A stretch of 64,000 bases of DNA from Sesamum alatum (taxonomy: Eukaryota > Streptophyta > Magnoliopsida > Lamiales > Pedaliaceae). The position numbers and the translations under genes are program-made. Below, in pieces: positions 9,480-20,664 of the stretch; positions within the stretch are counted from its first letter, which is position 1; each line of letters begins with the position of its first letter. The stretch spans positions 25,883,188 to 25,947,187 of the forward strand of contig JACGWO010000012.1 of the NCBI GenBank assembly GCA_034509735.1, read 5' to 3'. Below the pieces are notes generated by a model. It was not told the DNA's origin. It saw only the letters and a list, made by a program, of their open reading frames with translations, and made no database searches.

Positions 9480-10979
9480 ATGATGGATCCTTACCATTAC
9501 AGCTGCATCAAATTCTTCACCTTCTTTCTTCCTCTATTCTGCCTCCTTTCTTGGAGCTGGGGCGCCTCCTCCACCGCCGTCCCCTCCCTTCCACCACCCT
9601 CCTCCGCTCTTCTCGCCGCTGAAACCATCCGTACCAGAGGCTACTCTCTCTTCGCATCCGTGATCGACTCCATCTCCGTCACCGCCCCCAACTTCTCCGG
9701 CACGCTTCTTGCCCCACCAGACTTTGCATTCTCCTTCGCCACCGCCAAGTTCTTGAACAGTCGCCGCCCTCCGCCACGCCCCTCAATTCCGCTCCTCCTC
9801 TACCACACTCTCAAGCCACCACTCGTCCTCACGTGGTCCAACCTTTCCTCACGTGACGACGGCGACGAGCTCCGCACCCTTTACAACAACAACTGCCTTT
9901 ACCTCTTCACAAGTTCATTGGGTGGCGAAGTTTCAATCTCTTCCTCTCCGATCAAGAACCCACCCGCAGCCGTCAAAATCCGCCAGCCCGATCTCTACGT
10001 GGACGACCATCTCACCGTCCATGGAATCGATGGCGCACTGGACCTCTCGTCCGCGGCAAAATGTTCCACCCCAGATGTTGATCCTGCGGCTGAAGCCGTC
10101 CCACAACAGGCGGATCGAACTCTTCTTGATCATGCGGTGAAGGCGTTGAAGCGGAGGGGGTACAATGTGGTGGCCGCCGCCATCGCTATCAGAAAATCGG
10201 AGCTGTTATCTTTGACGTCCGTTACAGTCTTCGCAGTTTCTGACGAGAACCTGTTCTTGAAACCTGACGGTTTCCGTTACGATTTCCATCACCATGTCGT
10301 GCCTGTGCGACACCGTTTAGCTAATCTTGCTAAATCAACGGCGGACGTGAAGGAGCTTGACACTTTAGCTCCGAACAAGACGGTCATCGTTCATTCCATT
10401 GACGGCGTGGTTAGTGTTGACGGCATTCCGGTGAACGCAAAGGAGGTTTATCATAACAGGTGGATAGTCGTCATATCCCTCATGACGTCGTTGGATGACG
10501 TCGTCGATTTTCAATGGAATCCGTCAATCGCCGGCGCCACATTTCCAGTTTCAACTCCGACTCCATTTTCCGGCGTTCCCCCTCCAGCGCCGGCGTATGA
10601 TAGGGGAACGGAAAACGGAGCCACCAGCGTTTCCCCGGCCAATTTCATTCCCCAGTGCACCACTTCACCTGGAACTCCATCATCTGTCGATGGAGGTATC
10701 AGCGATGATGCTCCGAGCTTCGTGAATACTAGCAGCAGTCCGCCACCGGCGGCTGCGGAGATGGAGGCTCCGAGTCCATCTCCGGAGGCAGATGACGTGA
10801 GGGTTACCCACTGCGATCCGAAGGACGTCGTGTCGATCGGCGTGGAAGGAGCGGATCTCTTTTGTCCGGTTAGGACTGTGCGGCAACTGCGAGAGATGAG
10901 CGAGGATTTGACTCTATCTGACAAAGTCAAAATCGTTGAGAATGTGAACATTGCTGATGATCTATTCTTCTACACTTGA
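9480..10979 (+). CDS. Fasciclin-like arabinogalactan protein with two FAS1 domains
   Basis: This intronless gene encodes about 499 residues from the preferred start at 9480, where a hydrophobic signal peptide (FFTFFLPLFCLLSW) becomes N-terminal. The frame is also open from an ATG at 9363, which would put 39 hydrophilic residues before the signal. The ATGATGG context at 9480-9483 has A at -3 and G at +4, so I prefer it. The first FAS1 domain covers about the first 170 residues after the signal and includes DDHLTVHGIDGAL. The second runs roughly from ADRTLLDHAVKALKRRGY to IVVISLMTSLDDV. A Pro/Ser/Thr/Ala-rich stretch follows, suited to arabinogalactan glycosylation, then a short Cys-containing tail. 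FLA proteins act in cell-wall adhesion. I see no clear C-terminal hydrophobic GPI signal, which resembles the FLA19-21 group. Confidence 0.88.
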   Translation: MMDPYHYSCIKFFTFFLPLFCLLSWSWGASSTAVPSLPPPSSALLAAETIRTRGYSLFASVIDSISVTAPNFSGTLLAPPDFAFSFATAKFLNSRRPPPRPSIPLLLYHTLKPPLVLTWSNLSSRDDGDELRTLYNNNCLYLFTSSLGGEVSISSSPIKNPPAAVKIRQPDLYVDDHLTVHGIDGALDLSSAAKCSTPDVDPAAEAVPQQADRTLLDHAVKALKRRGYNVVAAAIAIRKSELLSLTSVTVFAVSDENLFLKPDGFRYDFHHHVVPVRHRLANLAKSTADVKELDTLAPNKTVIVHSIDGVVSVDGIPVNAKEVYHNRWIVVISLMTSLDDVVDFQWNPSIAGATFPVSTPTPFSGVPPPAPAYDRGTENGATSVSPANFIPQCTTSPGTPSSVDGGISDDAPSFVNTSSSPPPAAAEMEAPSPSPEADDVRVTHCDPKDVVSIGVEGADLFCPVRTVRQLREMSEDLTLSDKVKIVENVNIADDLFFYT

Positions 10980-13900
10980 TTCTTGCCACGTGGCACCTTG
11001 TTTTTTTTGGCAAAATAATTCAAAATTTTGTATCCAAGGTTTCAATTTGTGGAAAGCAACTTCAATTTCTCACTCATTTTGTATGTTAATTAGGTATATT
11101 TTTACTTGGCAATCACAAAGATATTAATTCGTGTTAGTATGATATTTGAAGTGAATACATATATAAATAGAAAATAGAATATCAAATTTATGTGAATGTG
11201 AAAAAATAAATGCGTAATGGATAATTAATTATCTCAATTTGAATTTAGGGCTGAAAAGAGAAAATAGAAAAATAAAGAGAAGACATCGCGAATAAATAAA
11301 ATACTATAATGACAAAATTTTAACATTCCCATATTTCCACGGCATAGGCCACATCTCATTGCATGTGTCATTCGGTGACGCATGCTTCTTTCACACGAGC
11401 AAAAAAGAATATGTTTTAGATTGTATCAATATTCATAATTATTCACTCGATGAAAAATGAACAAATTTTTGAATCTATGATTAACTTTGGATTTTGTAAG
11501 GTTTGATCCTATCTTTGACTGAAATTTAATTAAATGTTTGATTATTTTCACTTTTTTTAATTTTTAATTTGTTTTCTTGTAGTTTTAACCAAACCCCCAT
11601 TTTTCTTTGAAAAAATAAATTTAAGATCAATATATATATATATATATATAATGTGCGTAGATGGCTCATTGCAGGGGTCAGTTGGTGTTGCAACTTGTTT
11701 AGATATTACAACGTGCGTAGTTGGCTTTTTGCAGGGCCAGTTGGTATCTCACTCTATAAAGGTAGGATGCCAACCTAGCCCTAGGAGCTATTAGTGTGGA
11801 ATCGAATCTTTTTTTTATGTGTTTATAATGGTGGGAGCGGCGGCGGCACTTGAATTTAAACTCAAGATCTCTTCAATTAGGGAAAAGTGTGATGTCAATC
11901 CAATCAAATATTGATTATCAGCACATGACACAATTCAAGAATTTCAAAATTATAAAATTTTAGGATAATTTTGCCCATTGTACTTCTGTCCCACATCAGA
12001 TATTAACGAAACTTTTCTTGTTTCTTTATCTTATATATATAGAACTGTGGAAATACAATAAGAAACTATGCAATAAAAATTTCCATATGCTCTTTTTTGA
12101 AATGAAATTAAACTAAGCAAACACTCCATAAAGGAGTTTTTCAAGATCATCATCAAAAAATTCACCTTGTTCTTCCAAGGGATTCAAGGTAAGGATTTCT
12201 TGAATCCATCTTTAAGATCTTGAATTTATGCTTTTATTTTGCTTGTGGTAATTCAAGGATTTTTCTCAAAATAATTTCTAACAAGCTCTTCAATTGTACT
12301 TGCATTACTTGATCCCTTATATATTTTCATAGTACTTTAAAGCTTGTTGCTTTTAAATATGCTTCTCAATATCATGATTCCTTTCAAAAACATATATGGT
12401 GTTAGATTTTAATTTCTTCACATTTCAAAGGGTTGTTGCAATTTGTTTTGAACTTTTCATCCATTTGTATCTTATGTTTGGATATACGTTTTATCAGTAT
12501 CGTGTTACTTTTATCTTGGTTGTTGCATTTACTTTCTCCTAAATCTAGAATTTTGGTATCGACCTCCCTTGATTTTAGGGAAATCTATCCCCCTAGCATT
12601 ATATGTTGGAAAATAGTGATGATGATACATGGAAGCATAAAACTTTATTAATAAAATTATTTTAATTAGATTAGATCGTAACAAGTGTTTAGTTACGATG
12701 TACGACATATGACAAGCTCGTGAGATGTGGATGATGGCCGATAATACCCAGTCATCATTCAACTATGTCCAATCAACTGAACAGATGTCAATCACTAAAG
12801 TTGTGTTTCATTCAATTAAAATGATGTATTTATTATGGTGAAATAGTGTATCCTTTGGGTGAAATGATGCGACCATTCAGATAAAAAAGGGATTATTCAA
12901 TTCCAAAAAGTCATAACATTTTACAAATATATTTTTAAATAAACATGACTATTTAATGACACATTTACAACTTCTATGAATAGCCCCTGCTCCCCCCCCC
13001 CCCCCCATACCATCGATTTTCGGAAAACATTTAAGAGTATTTCAAAATACTTTTATAACTCAATATTTTTTGGTTTGTCATTTCTCAAGAATAATTTTTA
13101 ATGCTGCTATCTTAATAATATTAGGATGTTATCATTAAAAAAAGCCTTTTCCCTATATTTTTTAGAAAAGGGGATAACTTTGACAATACTAATCAATAGC
13201 TATGCATTATAATGCATAACTTTTTGAGGGGAAAAATGAGTAAGACCAGATTATTAATTTTAATGTCTTAATGTTCAATTATGTAAGGAGATGTAACATC
13301 ATTTTCTAAGATAATAATTCTTTATTTCATAATTGTAAATAGTTCAAGAATTCCAAAGACCTAATTCTCAAAACAAAATGAGAGAGGTCAATTCAATTTC
13401 AGATGCCATCTTTTTCCTGATATCACAAATCCTATGCCTAAACAAAAGATTGAAAAAAAAAAGGAGCTATTCCTCAAATGCATAATGTTTTTAATTGATA
13501 CATAATTATAAGTTTTCTCTACATAATAATGCATCTAATTAGAAGATGATCCTCATTCAATTTTTCCCAAGTGATGTACTAATTTAGGGGATTTTTGTAA
13601 ATACTGAAAATAAGCACTTCACAGCTTATTGTTACAAAATAAGTTAAAAATGAGTTTTTTTGTTTTACAACTTTTGCTTTTGAACTATTTAAATTAAGTC
13701 AAAAGTTATAAGTAGCTTCATACCAACTCCTGCAACTTATTAATAAAATTGTAACATTAAGTTGTTTTGCAAATACTCCAATCTCAATTCTTTTTCACTT
13801 TTAACATTTGTTTGCAAACGCTCCAAACTTTTACTATTGCTTAAACTTAAAACTTTCCCAACAACTTATTCTCATTATGAAAACATAAGCTATATTTGCA

Positions 13901-14011
13901 TAAACGCAATCAAGCTTATGCTCTCTGAATGTTCTTTCTCTTCTCCTTTTTAACTTGTCGAATGCAGCTTTGCAGTAGCAAAACAAGTCATATACGATTT
14001 GATTAGTAGAA
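10980..14011. other. Intergenic region with AT repeat, SINE-like fragment and poly(C)
   Basis: No credible gene is present. Visible content is an (AT)n run at about 11632-11650 and a SINE-like fragment at about 11650-11830. A run of about 14 C at 12991-13007 and ordinary AT-rich DNA up to the ATG at 14012 make up the rest. Confidence 0.45.
11650..11830 (+). repeat. SINE-like fragment with a partly duplicated head
   Basis: The phrase GTGCGTAGTTGGC followed by TTGCAGGGCCAGTTGG recurs about 58 bp apart, starting near 11652 and 11711. The second copy is followed by CAGTTGGTATCTCACTC, resembling an A box, and GTGGAATCGAATCTT, resembling a B box, then a T-run. This resembles a tRNA-derived SINE head. 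The ends and any target duplication are not clear. Confidence 0.35.
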
Positions 14012-16435
14012 ATGGTTGGCTCAAGCTCCGGTCCCCATGTTCCAATGTTCTCCGGTGAAGCTGCTGTTTTCCCGAACTGGTCGAAAAAGATGAAGAAACA
14101 TTTATATTCGGAAGGGTTGTTGAACTTGGTGGAAGAAGGGTACAGGACACCAGAGCCTGCAGAAATTTGGGGCGTTTCAGAAATGAAGGAGCTGAAACAA
14201 GACATGGTGAATGATGCAAAAGCTTTATCTCTAATTCGTTCTTACCTCTCACCAAATATCGTTCTAGGGATCTCTTCTGCAAAGACCGCAAAAGAAGCTT
14301 GGGACACCATTCGGACCATGTTTGACACAAAAACAAGTGTACGTATGTCTTAATTTGTTCTGTAGGTCCGTTTACTTTTCATTATTAAGTTATATAAGTA
14401 CCTCAATACGCCTAAGCTAAGTAAGGTGTTTCTAATTCAAGAACTCGGTATTAATTACTGTTTGGATTGAATAAAATCAACCCGTTACCTATTTAGGTGG
14501 GTTGAGTTGTTCAACCAGACAATTGATCTACTTTAAACATAGTATAATTTATTGGGTTTTTTTTGTTTTTTATTTTGTCACTTAAATTATGAGAAAAATG
14601 CAAGCAATCCTCCTGTGATATTGCAAATATGCCCCCCTTTGAAAAAATAAATAGCAATTTATCCCCCTGTATTTTTTAAAATGAAGCAATTTACCCCCTC
14701 CCCCCCTGTATTTTTCAAAATGAAGCAATTTAAATTGCTTCATTTTGAAAAAGACAAGGGGGTAAATTGCTATTTCTTTTGTACGGGGTAATTTGCTCAT
14801 TTGCAATAGATAAATTGCATTAAACCCCTTAAATTATTACATCAATTAAAGAAAAATATATGAACTTTTGGATTGTTGAAAACTTGATATAACACAAACA
14901 ACAAATCAAAAGTACTTTTGGGAAGCAACGTACAAAAACCATTTAGAACATACTTCTCAAAACAACATAGAAAATGATCAAAACATTTCGACAAAATCAA
15001 TGTTTGATAACTTGTTTCAATTTTGTATGTTTCAGGTGAATGAAGATGGGAGGAGTAAGAATCCCTTGGATTCCGGCGAGGATGAAATCCCATGTCTTTC
15101 GGGGGATAAACCTTTCTTCGACATGTTTCTGATGAGCTCCGCCGTGAAACCTCCTTGTCAAATGGTAAATCATTTTACTTCGTATACAACAAAAAGTTTT
15201 TATTTCATATATATCAAAAATGACTGAAAAAATTTAGTTTTCGTCCGATATCTTAGGATCAGTATACTTTCTATCCCATTGATCACGTGATTTTTATGAA
15301 TGACGTCATAAATTATAAAAATTCTCACTTTTAGTCATTTCATCAGATCCCATTAGTACTTTAATAGAAAATGCACGTGGTGGTTATCTAGAATAGGGTA
15401 AATTATATCTACCTCTCCTGAGGTTTGACATAATTACAAATATCCACTCGTTTTGAAAAATTACAAATACCCCCTGATGTTTGTAATTTTTAACCAAAGG
15501 CCTGAAATTGATCATTTTGCCCTTAAATTTTTTATTAAAATTGTAGACTAATCAGCCGAGGTAAATTGCACTATTGCTCCTCTGTGTAAAAAACTTAAGA
15601 AACATCTCCCTATGCATTATAGTCCAAAAAATTTTAGGAATTAAATAAAAATTAATTCAGTGCATAAGGGCATTTTGGTCAGTCTATCCATATAAATGGA
15701 TGGAAATGAGTTATCTGTTAGACAGTTACAAACCTCAAGGGGGTACTTGTAATTTCTCAAACAACGGTGGGGTATTTATAATTATGCCAAACCTCATGGG
15801 AGGTAGCTGTAATTTACTCTCCAGAATACTAACGAAATCTGACAAAAGGGTTTTATAGCTTATGAGACCATTAAGAAAAATGCTACGGACGTGACAACAA
15901 AAAGTCGTGGCTGAAGAGTTAATGCCAACGCGCTTGGCACCTACCTGTCGGTCAAAATACTAATAAAATAACTAAAAGTAAGACGTTTTTGTAACTTATG
16001 TGACCATTTAAAATAATCTCGTAACGAATGAAACGAAAAATATTATTTCCCCTAAATGACACGATCATCGTTATTATACAGTAGTTTTTAACTTTATTAT
16101 TATGGTTTAAGATATTTCCAAGTGAGGTGGAGTGGATGCTGCCTTCGACCAATCTGGAAGCAACGGTGAGGTGCTCCGGAAAAATCCATAAGATGTATTT
16201 CTACGGGCAAAGTAAGCAAAAGGGATTTGGAGGTGGATGGAAGCAATTCTTGGATGAACACAATCTGGTGGAGGGAGATGCTCTCGTCTTTCAAGTTATG
16301 GAGAGCAATCATTCTAAACTCAACCTCAAAGCCCACATACTCAGATCTGCCCTTCCACCTGAATTAGAACAAGAGATTCAGAGGAGGAAACTTGAATCAA
16401 AAGTTATCATATTAGACGATGATGATGATGAATGA
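14012..16435 (+). CDS. B3-domain protein with a copia gag-like N-terminus (fusion candidate)
   Basis: The model has exons 14012-14338, 15036-15164 and 16127-16435, giving 254 residues with every junction in phase 0. Donors are GTACGT and GTAAAT, and the acceptors are TTTCAG and AGTGAG. Exon 1 (109 residues) looks like the N-terminal gag region of Ty1/copia elements (DUF4219 plus UBN2). It has PMFSGEAAVFPNWSKKMKKHL, then DAKALSLI, then TAKEAWDTI. Exons 2-3 carry a plant B3 DNA-binding fold, from GDKPFFDMFLMSSAVKPP through the core GGGWKQFLDEHNLVEGDALVF. An acidic tail of consecutive Asp residues follows. B3 proteins are nuclear transcription factors. Both introns hold a MITE. Either this is a chimera in which a gag fragment became the first exon, or exon 1 is a separate gag relic and the true B3 start lies elsewhere. 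The B3 part is secure and the fusion is inferred. Confidence 0.68.
14591..14828. mobile_element. Foldback MITE, family B, copy 2 (in intron 1 of the B3 gene)
   Basis: A hairpin element ending GCATTAAACCCC, with internal mirrored phrases such as AAAATGAAGCAATTTA. The flanks CTTAAATTAT (14581-14590 and 14828-14837) are identical and form a 9-10 bp target duplication. It lies wholly inside the predicted first intron. Confidence 0.75.
15396..15819. mobile_element. Foldback MITE, family A, copy 2 (in intron 2 of the B3 gene)
   Basis: It begins GGGTAAATTATATCTACC and ends with the inverted counterpart GGTAGCTGTAATTTACTC. The flanks TCTAGAATA (15387-15395) and TCCAGAATA (15820-15828) match at 8 of 9 positions. 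The interior matches copy 1, including GTGCATAAGGGCATTTTGGT. It sits inside the predicted second intron. Confidence 0.78.
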
Positions 16436-17568
16436 AGTCGCTTTGGTGATGTGAAATTCCATGTTCTTGTTGTTGTTGTTGTTAGTCGGTTTGTTGTTTA
16501 TCTCATGATATTGTGTGTTTGTTGTTTGGAATTGTTGCGAATTTTATTTTGATTGTAGTTGAAAATATAATGATGGGGTGTGAATATCAAACTTTTTTTA
16601 AGGAAATTCAAGTTCATTACTGCATTTGAAGTGTGCTTGTTGGTTGAGTATTTTTCGTTCTTGACTTATGTTTCTCATAGGATGCAGACGGCGCGTATGA
16701 GTCTAACACACTTATGACTAGCTAATTGTAGAATCCAAAGCTCAGGTCGCTCTTGTATAGTACGTGTGGTGATTGCATGTCTGTCTGTGTGTCTATCACA
16801 CGAAGAATGATATATTTTTTTATACGTGGGAATGAATAAGTGGATTATAATGTGAATGAATTATATGAGAAAGTCGGAACGATAGCTGTTAGGTGGGTGT
16901 AAAAATGAGAATGAATATGGTTAGTGGGAAAATGGTATATATAAAATAAGCTATACGTAATAGTCATAAACCATCCACTACCACACCACCACACGATAAC
17001 TAACAAGAATAACAACAAGATATTGATATTATTTTATCGTTTCAAAACAAAATTAACTGATGATATGATGGAATATGAAATAGAAAATAAATATAGAAAA
17101 TTCATTGCAAAATTCAATTCTTTTTTTCAACATCCGACACATGCACACGAATTCAAATTTTGAACATGAGACCTCTCGTAGAGAAATCTTATGCTCGAAT
17201 CATTGGATTGTTCCGAAACCTTGCGATAACAATCGTACTTGCAACATAAAATGGTATGCATTAAAAATTAGTAATATAAAAGAAAACTTAAAAGAAACTT
17301 TTAGTCTTAATTTTTTGTAGAAATGACAAATTTGTGGTCTGATCTCTTTTCTCTAATACTGTGATTCTGCTGCTAATTCAAGAACTTGAAGAAACAAAAG
17401 CAAATAGAAAAATTTAACAATGTCACAATGCAAATACACATTTTGCAATAATATGTATTAATTAATCTATATCTACACTATCCATATTATTATTTTATTC
17501 AGACTCGAGACATTCAATTTTAATTTAGTACACAAAATGTATACTTTGTAAAATACACTTTCCTCTTT

Positions 17569-18000
17569 GGTGAATTACAATGATCTCTCCTGAAGTTTGG
17601 CATAATTATGAATAACTTGTTATTTTTTCAAAAATTACAAATACCTCCCTAAGATTTGTAATCGTCTAACAAATAACTCATTTTCGTCCATTTTTATGGA
17701 TGAACTGATCAAAATGCCCTTATGCAAATTAAATTATTTTTTAAAATTTTCTAAATTTTTTTGGATTAAAATGCATAGGAAGAGGTCTCCTACATTTTTT
17801 ACACAGAGGAGTAATAATATAATTTGTCTCAACTGATTTTTCTATAATTTTTTTTTTTTAAAAAAAATCAAGGACAAAATGACCAATTTTAGACCCTTGG
17901 TCAAAATATCACAAACCTTATGAGGTATTTGTAATTTCTCAAACAACAACGAGGTACTTGTAATTATACCAAATTTCAAGGGAAGTCAATGTAATTCACC
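17569..18000. mobile_element. Foldback MITE, family A, copy 3 (opposite orientation)
   Basis: It starts GGTGAATTACAATGATCTC and ends GTCAATGTAATTCACC. The interior is the reverse complement of copies 1 and 2; for example ATGGATGAACTG then ATCAAAATGCCCTTATGCA. The flanks CTTTCCTCTTT and CTTTCTCTTT agree apart from one base, so the duplication is imperfect. Confidence 0.7.
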
Positions 18001-18065
18001 CTTTCTCTTTACAAAAGTACGTGGAATCAAAAATAAATTCATGGTAATATAATTATGGTATATGG

Positions 18066-18243
18066 AAAAATTCTAGTCTGAACCATGTTTAGTCGAACCA
18101 ACTCAATCATTTAGCAAGTGTGATACACTTGCTATGTGATTGGTTATTTTTCCTAAACTGTACACCAATCACATAGCAAGTGTATTGTACTTGTCATATG
18201 ATTGATTTAGGTTCGACCGAAGGTTTTGGACTAAAATTCTTGT
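18066..18243. repeat. Palindromic MITE-like element
   Basis: Two perfect 20-bp arms, ACACTTGCTATGTGATTGGT at 18125-18144 and its reverse complement at 18164-18183, flank a 19-bp loop. Outer arms (AATTCTAGTCTGAACC and GGTTTTGGACTAAAATT) pair imperfectly. A related half-element lies at about 30858-30910. Confidence 0.55.
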
Positions 18244-18574
18244 CCTTAATTTGCACATGCACAAAACATGTCCCTCATACTAATTTGACAATAATGTAAA
18301 ATATTAAGGTAAATTATGCTCTAATCCAATCATTACATTTCGAAATTAAAATTAACCGCTTTCTCAACGGTCGTAAACTGCCTGTTCCTTCCCGCCGGTT
18401 CCTACGCCTCTATCAATTTCAACTGACCGAGACAGAGAGACAGAAGATAGTTCCTGCGAGTTTCTCTGTTTTTGGCAAGCATCAATCTGGCAGACAGCCC
18501 TCCGCCGCGGCGCTTGGTCCACGCCAGGCGTCGCCGCCACCAACACCGCCGTATTTCCCTCCTGAAAATACTAA

Positions 18575-19991
18575 ATGGCCGATCCATCCACCGAATTCAC
18601 ATTTCACGACCCTTTCACTGAACTGTCTTCATCGTTCTTCATTGAAAATCCTACTCTTGGCCCCTCTGAACTTCCATTGAACCCGTTGAATTGCCCGGAT
18701 GATCATCATCTGGGCTCCGAATTGAACGAGGTTTTGGACCCAGAGGATCCATTTGCGGATCCTGTTATTTGGGCTTTCTGCAATGATCCGGGTGATATAC
18801 CCGGAACCTCTGGTGCCGGCCCTTCCGGGTTCGCTGGAGAAGGCGGCAGTACCCATGAAAATCCAGTCTCCGGAGATCAATCACTGGCATTTCCATTCAT
18901 TTCTGCTCCGCAAACTCAGTATAACTGCATTTGCTGTCAAGTACTTCGAGAGATTACTCATACTAATGGTGCGATTTACGTGAAATATAAGCTGATATTC
19001 TTGGCAACTTTTTCTGAAATCAGGAACAGAGTTATCCCTCCATCGAACATGGAAATCGTAATTCTTTTTGTTTGTTTTGATGTGTTCAATCTCTCTGTGA
19101 TCTGCTTCTTTAGGCATGAATGTGAAGAGGCTTGAAATCCACGGAAGACTTGGAGTAATTACTCATGCAGTTCTTGGGCAGTATGATTTTGATTCGGATT
19201 TTCAGGGCCAGGAGTTCCAGATGTTCGAGTAAGTTTTCTTGAGGGCATGTTTTCATCTTGGGATTGTTTTCTTGTTTACCTGTTTTTGTTGGGCTGATTG
19301 AGTTTTGAAACATTAAACTTCATTCTGTTTCATCTGATATTGCCTCGTAGTTTTCACGATGAGAGCGTGCAGTTTGTGAAGAAGTTCTTGGTCGGATATT
19401 TTGAGGCGTGTAAACAAGAGGGCTATTGTACACTGCAGGATCCTCTCTCGACCTTCTACGAAGCATTATGCGTTGGATTGAATAACGAAGGTGACGATCC
19501 AAATGATTTTCTTCAATTATCACCAGAAACTGCAGGTCAGTCAGTATGATGAGATTCAAAGATGAAAATCGTGCTCTAGTAATCCAACGTTGATTGTAGA
19601 TTTAGAGTGGTCGACTATTTCCAGCATAACTTGACAGTTTTCATCTGCTGCATTACAGGTGATTGCCCGAATAACCAACAAGAAACGTTGAAGCAACCGG
19701 AAGGCAGAAGCAGGCAAAGGGGGTTCATGAAGATCCCTCTAGCGAAGCAGGTTAGCTATGTTTTCTGTTTATCAATCCGTTTCAACTTCAGGCTGTCGAC
19801 ATTTTATAGATAGTAAACGTTGTATGACGACGAGGTGCTGCAGAGGGAAAGAACCAGAAAACTGAAGCTGAAGGACTTTGTACATTACTTTGATCTTCCA
19901 ATAGAGGATGCTGCCCGGAAAATGAATATATGCCCGACGGTGCTCAAGAAGGTATGCCGGAGAAATGGAGTCTTAAGATGGCCTTACAGAA

Positions 19992-20042
<51 letters not shown>

Positions 20043-20256
20043 ACACACAAACACACATTAGATTTGTCTTGCTAACATACTTGTGTGAAATCTCTCCATC
20101 ACTGTACAATTGCAGATAAAAAGTATTGAGAGAAAAATATCCAAGAAAACGAAGATATTAGATGCGGGTGATGGTGGGGAGAAAGCACGGGCTCGAGAGG
20201 ATATACAAAAGCATCAGAAAGAACTTGCCAAGATTTATGAAACATTCACTCAGTAG
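18575..20256 (+). CDS. RWP-RK domain transcription factor (RKD-like)
   Basis: Six exons (18575-18968, 19114-19228, 19351-19535, 19659-19750, 19844-19993, 20116-20256) join in frame to 358 residues. The N-terminal 105 residues are acidic. A conserved block follows with CICCQVLREITHTNG joined to LEIHGRLGVITHAVL across intron 1, typical of plant RWP-RK proteins. Exons 5-6 carry the RWP-RK DNA-binding domain, from LKDFVHYFDLPIEDAARKM to the signature RWPYRK, which ends exon 5, then IKSIERKI. A basic, Glu/Lys-rich C-terminus could form a coiled coil. RKD-type factors are nuclear and often act in egg cell and embryo programmes; that role is inferred here. The donor of intron 1 (GTGCGA) is weak and chosen by homology and phase. 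The donor of intron 5 is embedded in a CT microsatellite. Confidence 0.85.
19995..20039. repeat. (CT)n microsatellite at the start of an intron
   Basis: About 22 CT units begin one base after the exon end at 19993, so the 5' splice site reads GTCTCTCT. It sits in intron 5 of the RWP-RK gene. Confidence 0.9.
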
Positions 20257-20664
20257 GACAGAACACTGAAACTTGTTTATATAATTTATGTTTTTCTTGT
20301 TCTCTGTTTGTTCAGACACACAACTAGGATTGTGAAATTCAAATAGCTTTTGTTATTTTATGCTAAAATTATCCTTGTTGACTTTTGCGTATGATGCTTA
20401 TTTGTTCTTTAACATGTGCACAGATGAATAAAAATTTGTAATATATGAACAAAGTGAGCAGACTACTGTCTGAACAGAGACATGCTTCATAAAAGACATA
20501 CCAAGAAACAGAGATTGAACAGCACATGGTTGTCAACTGGGGTTGTCCAGAATCCAAATCAAGTTCATTCTGTACAAAAATGTCTTACAAACAATAGGGG
20601 ACATTCTGAAAGGAGAGCTATTCTTGGCTCAAGAAAACAACTGTTGTCAGATGCATGTAATGTA

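Larger units (their letters stand above)
16436..18574. other. Intergenic region with two repeats
   Basis: I see no gene. A family A MITE (17569-18000) and a palindromic element (18066-18243) account for part of the stretch. The rest is AT-rich, and the last 200 bp should hold the promoter and leader of the RWP-RK gene. Confidence 0.4.

Noticed and set aside
10511..10951. 146-codon open frame antisense to the fasciclin gene
   Set aside because: A shadow of the Pro/Ser-rich, GC-rich sense frame; no signal, domain or start context.
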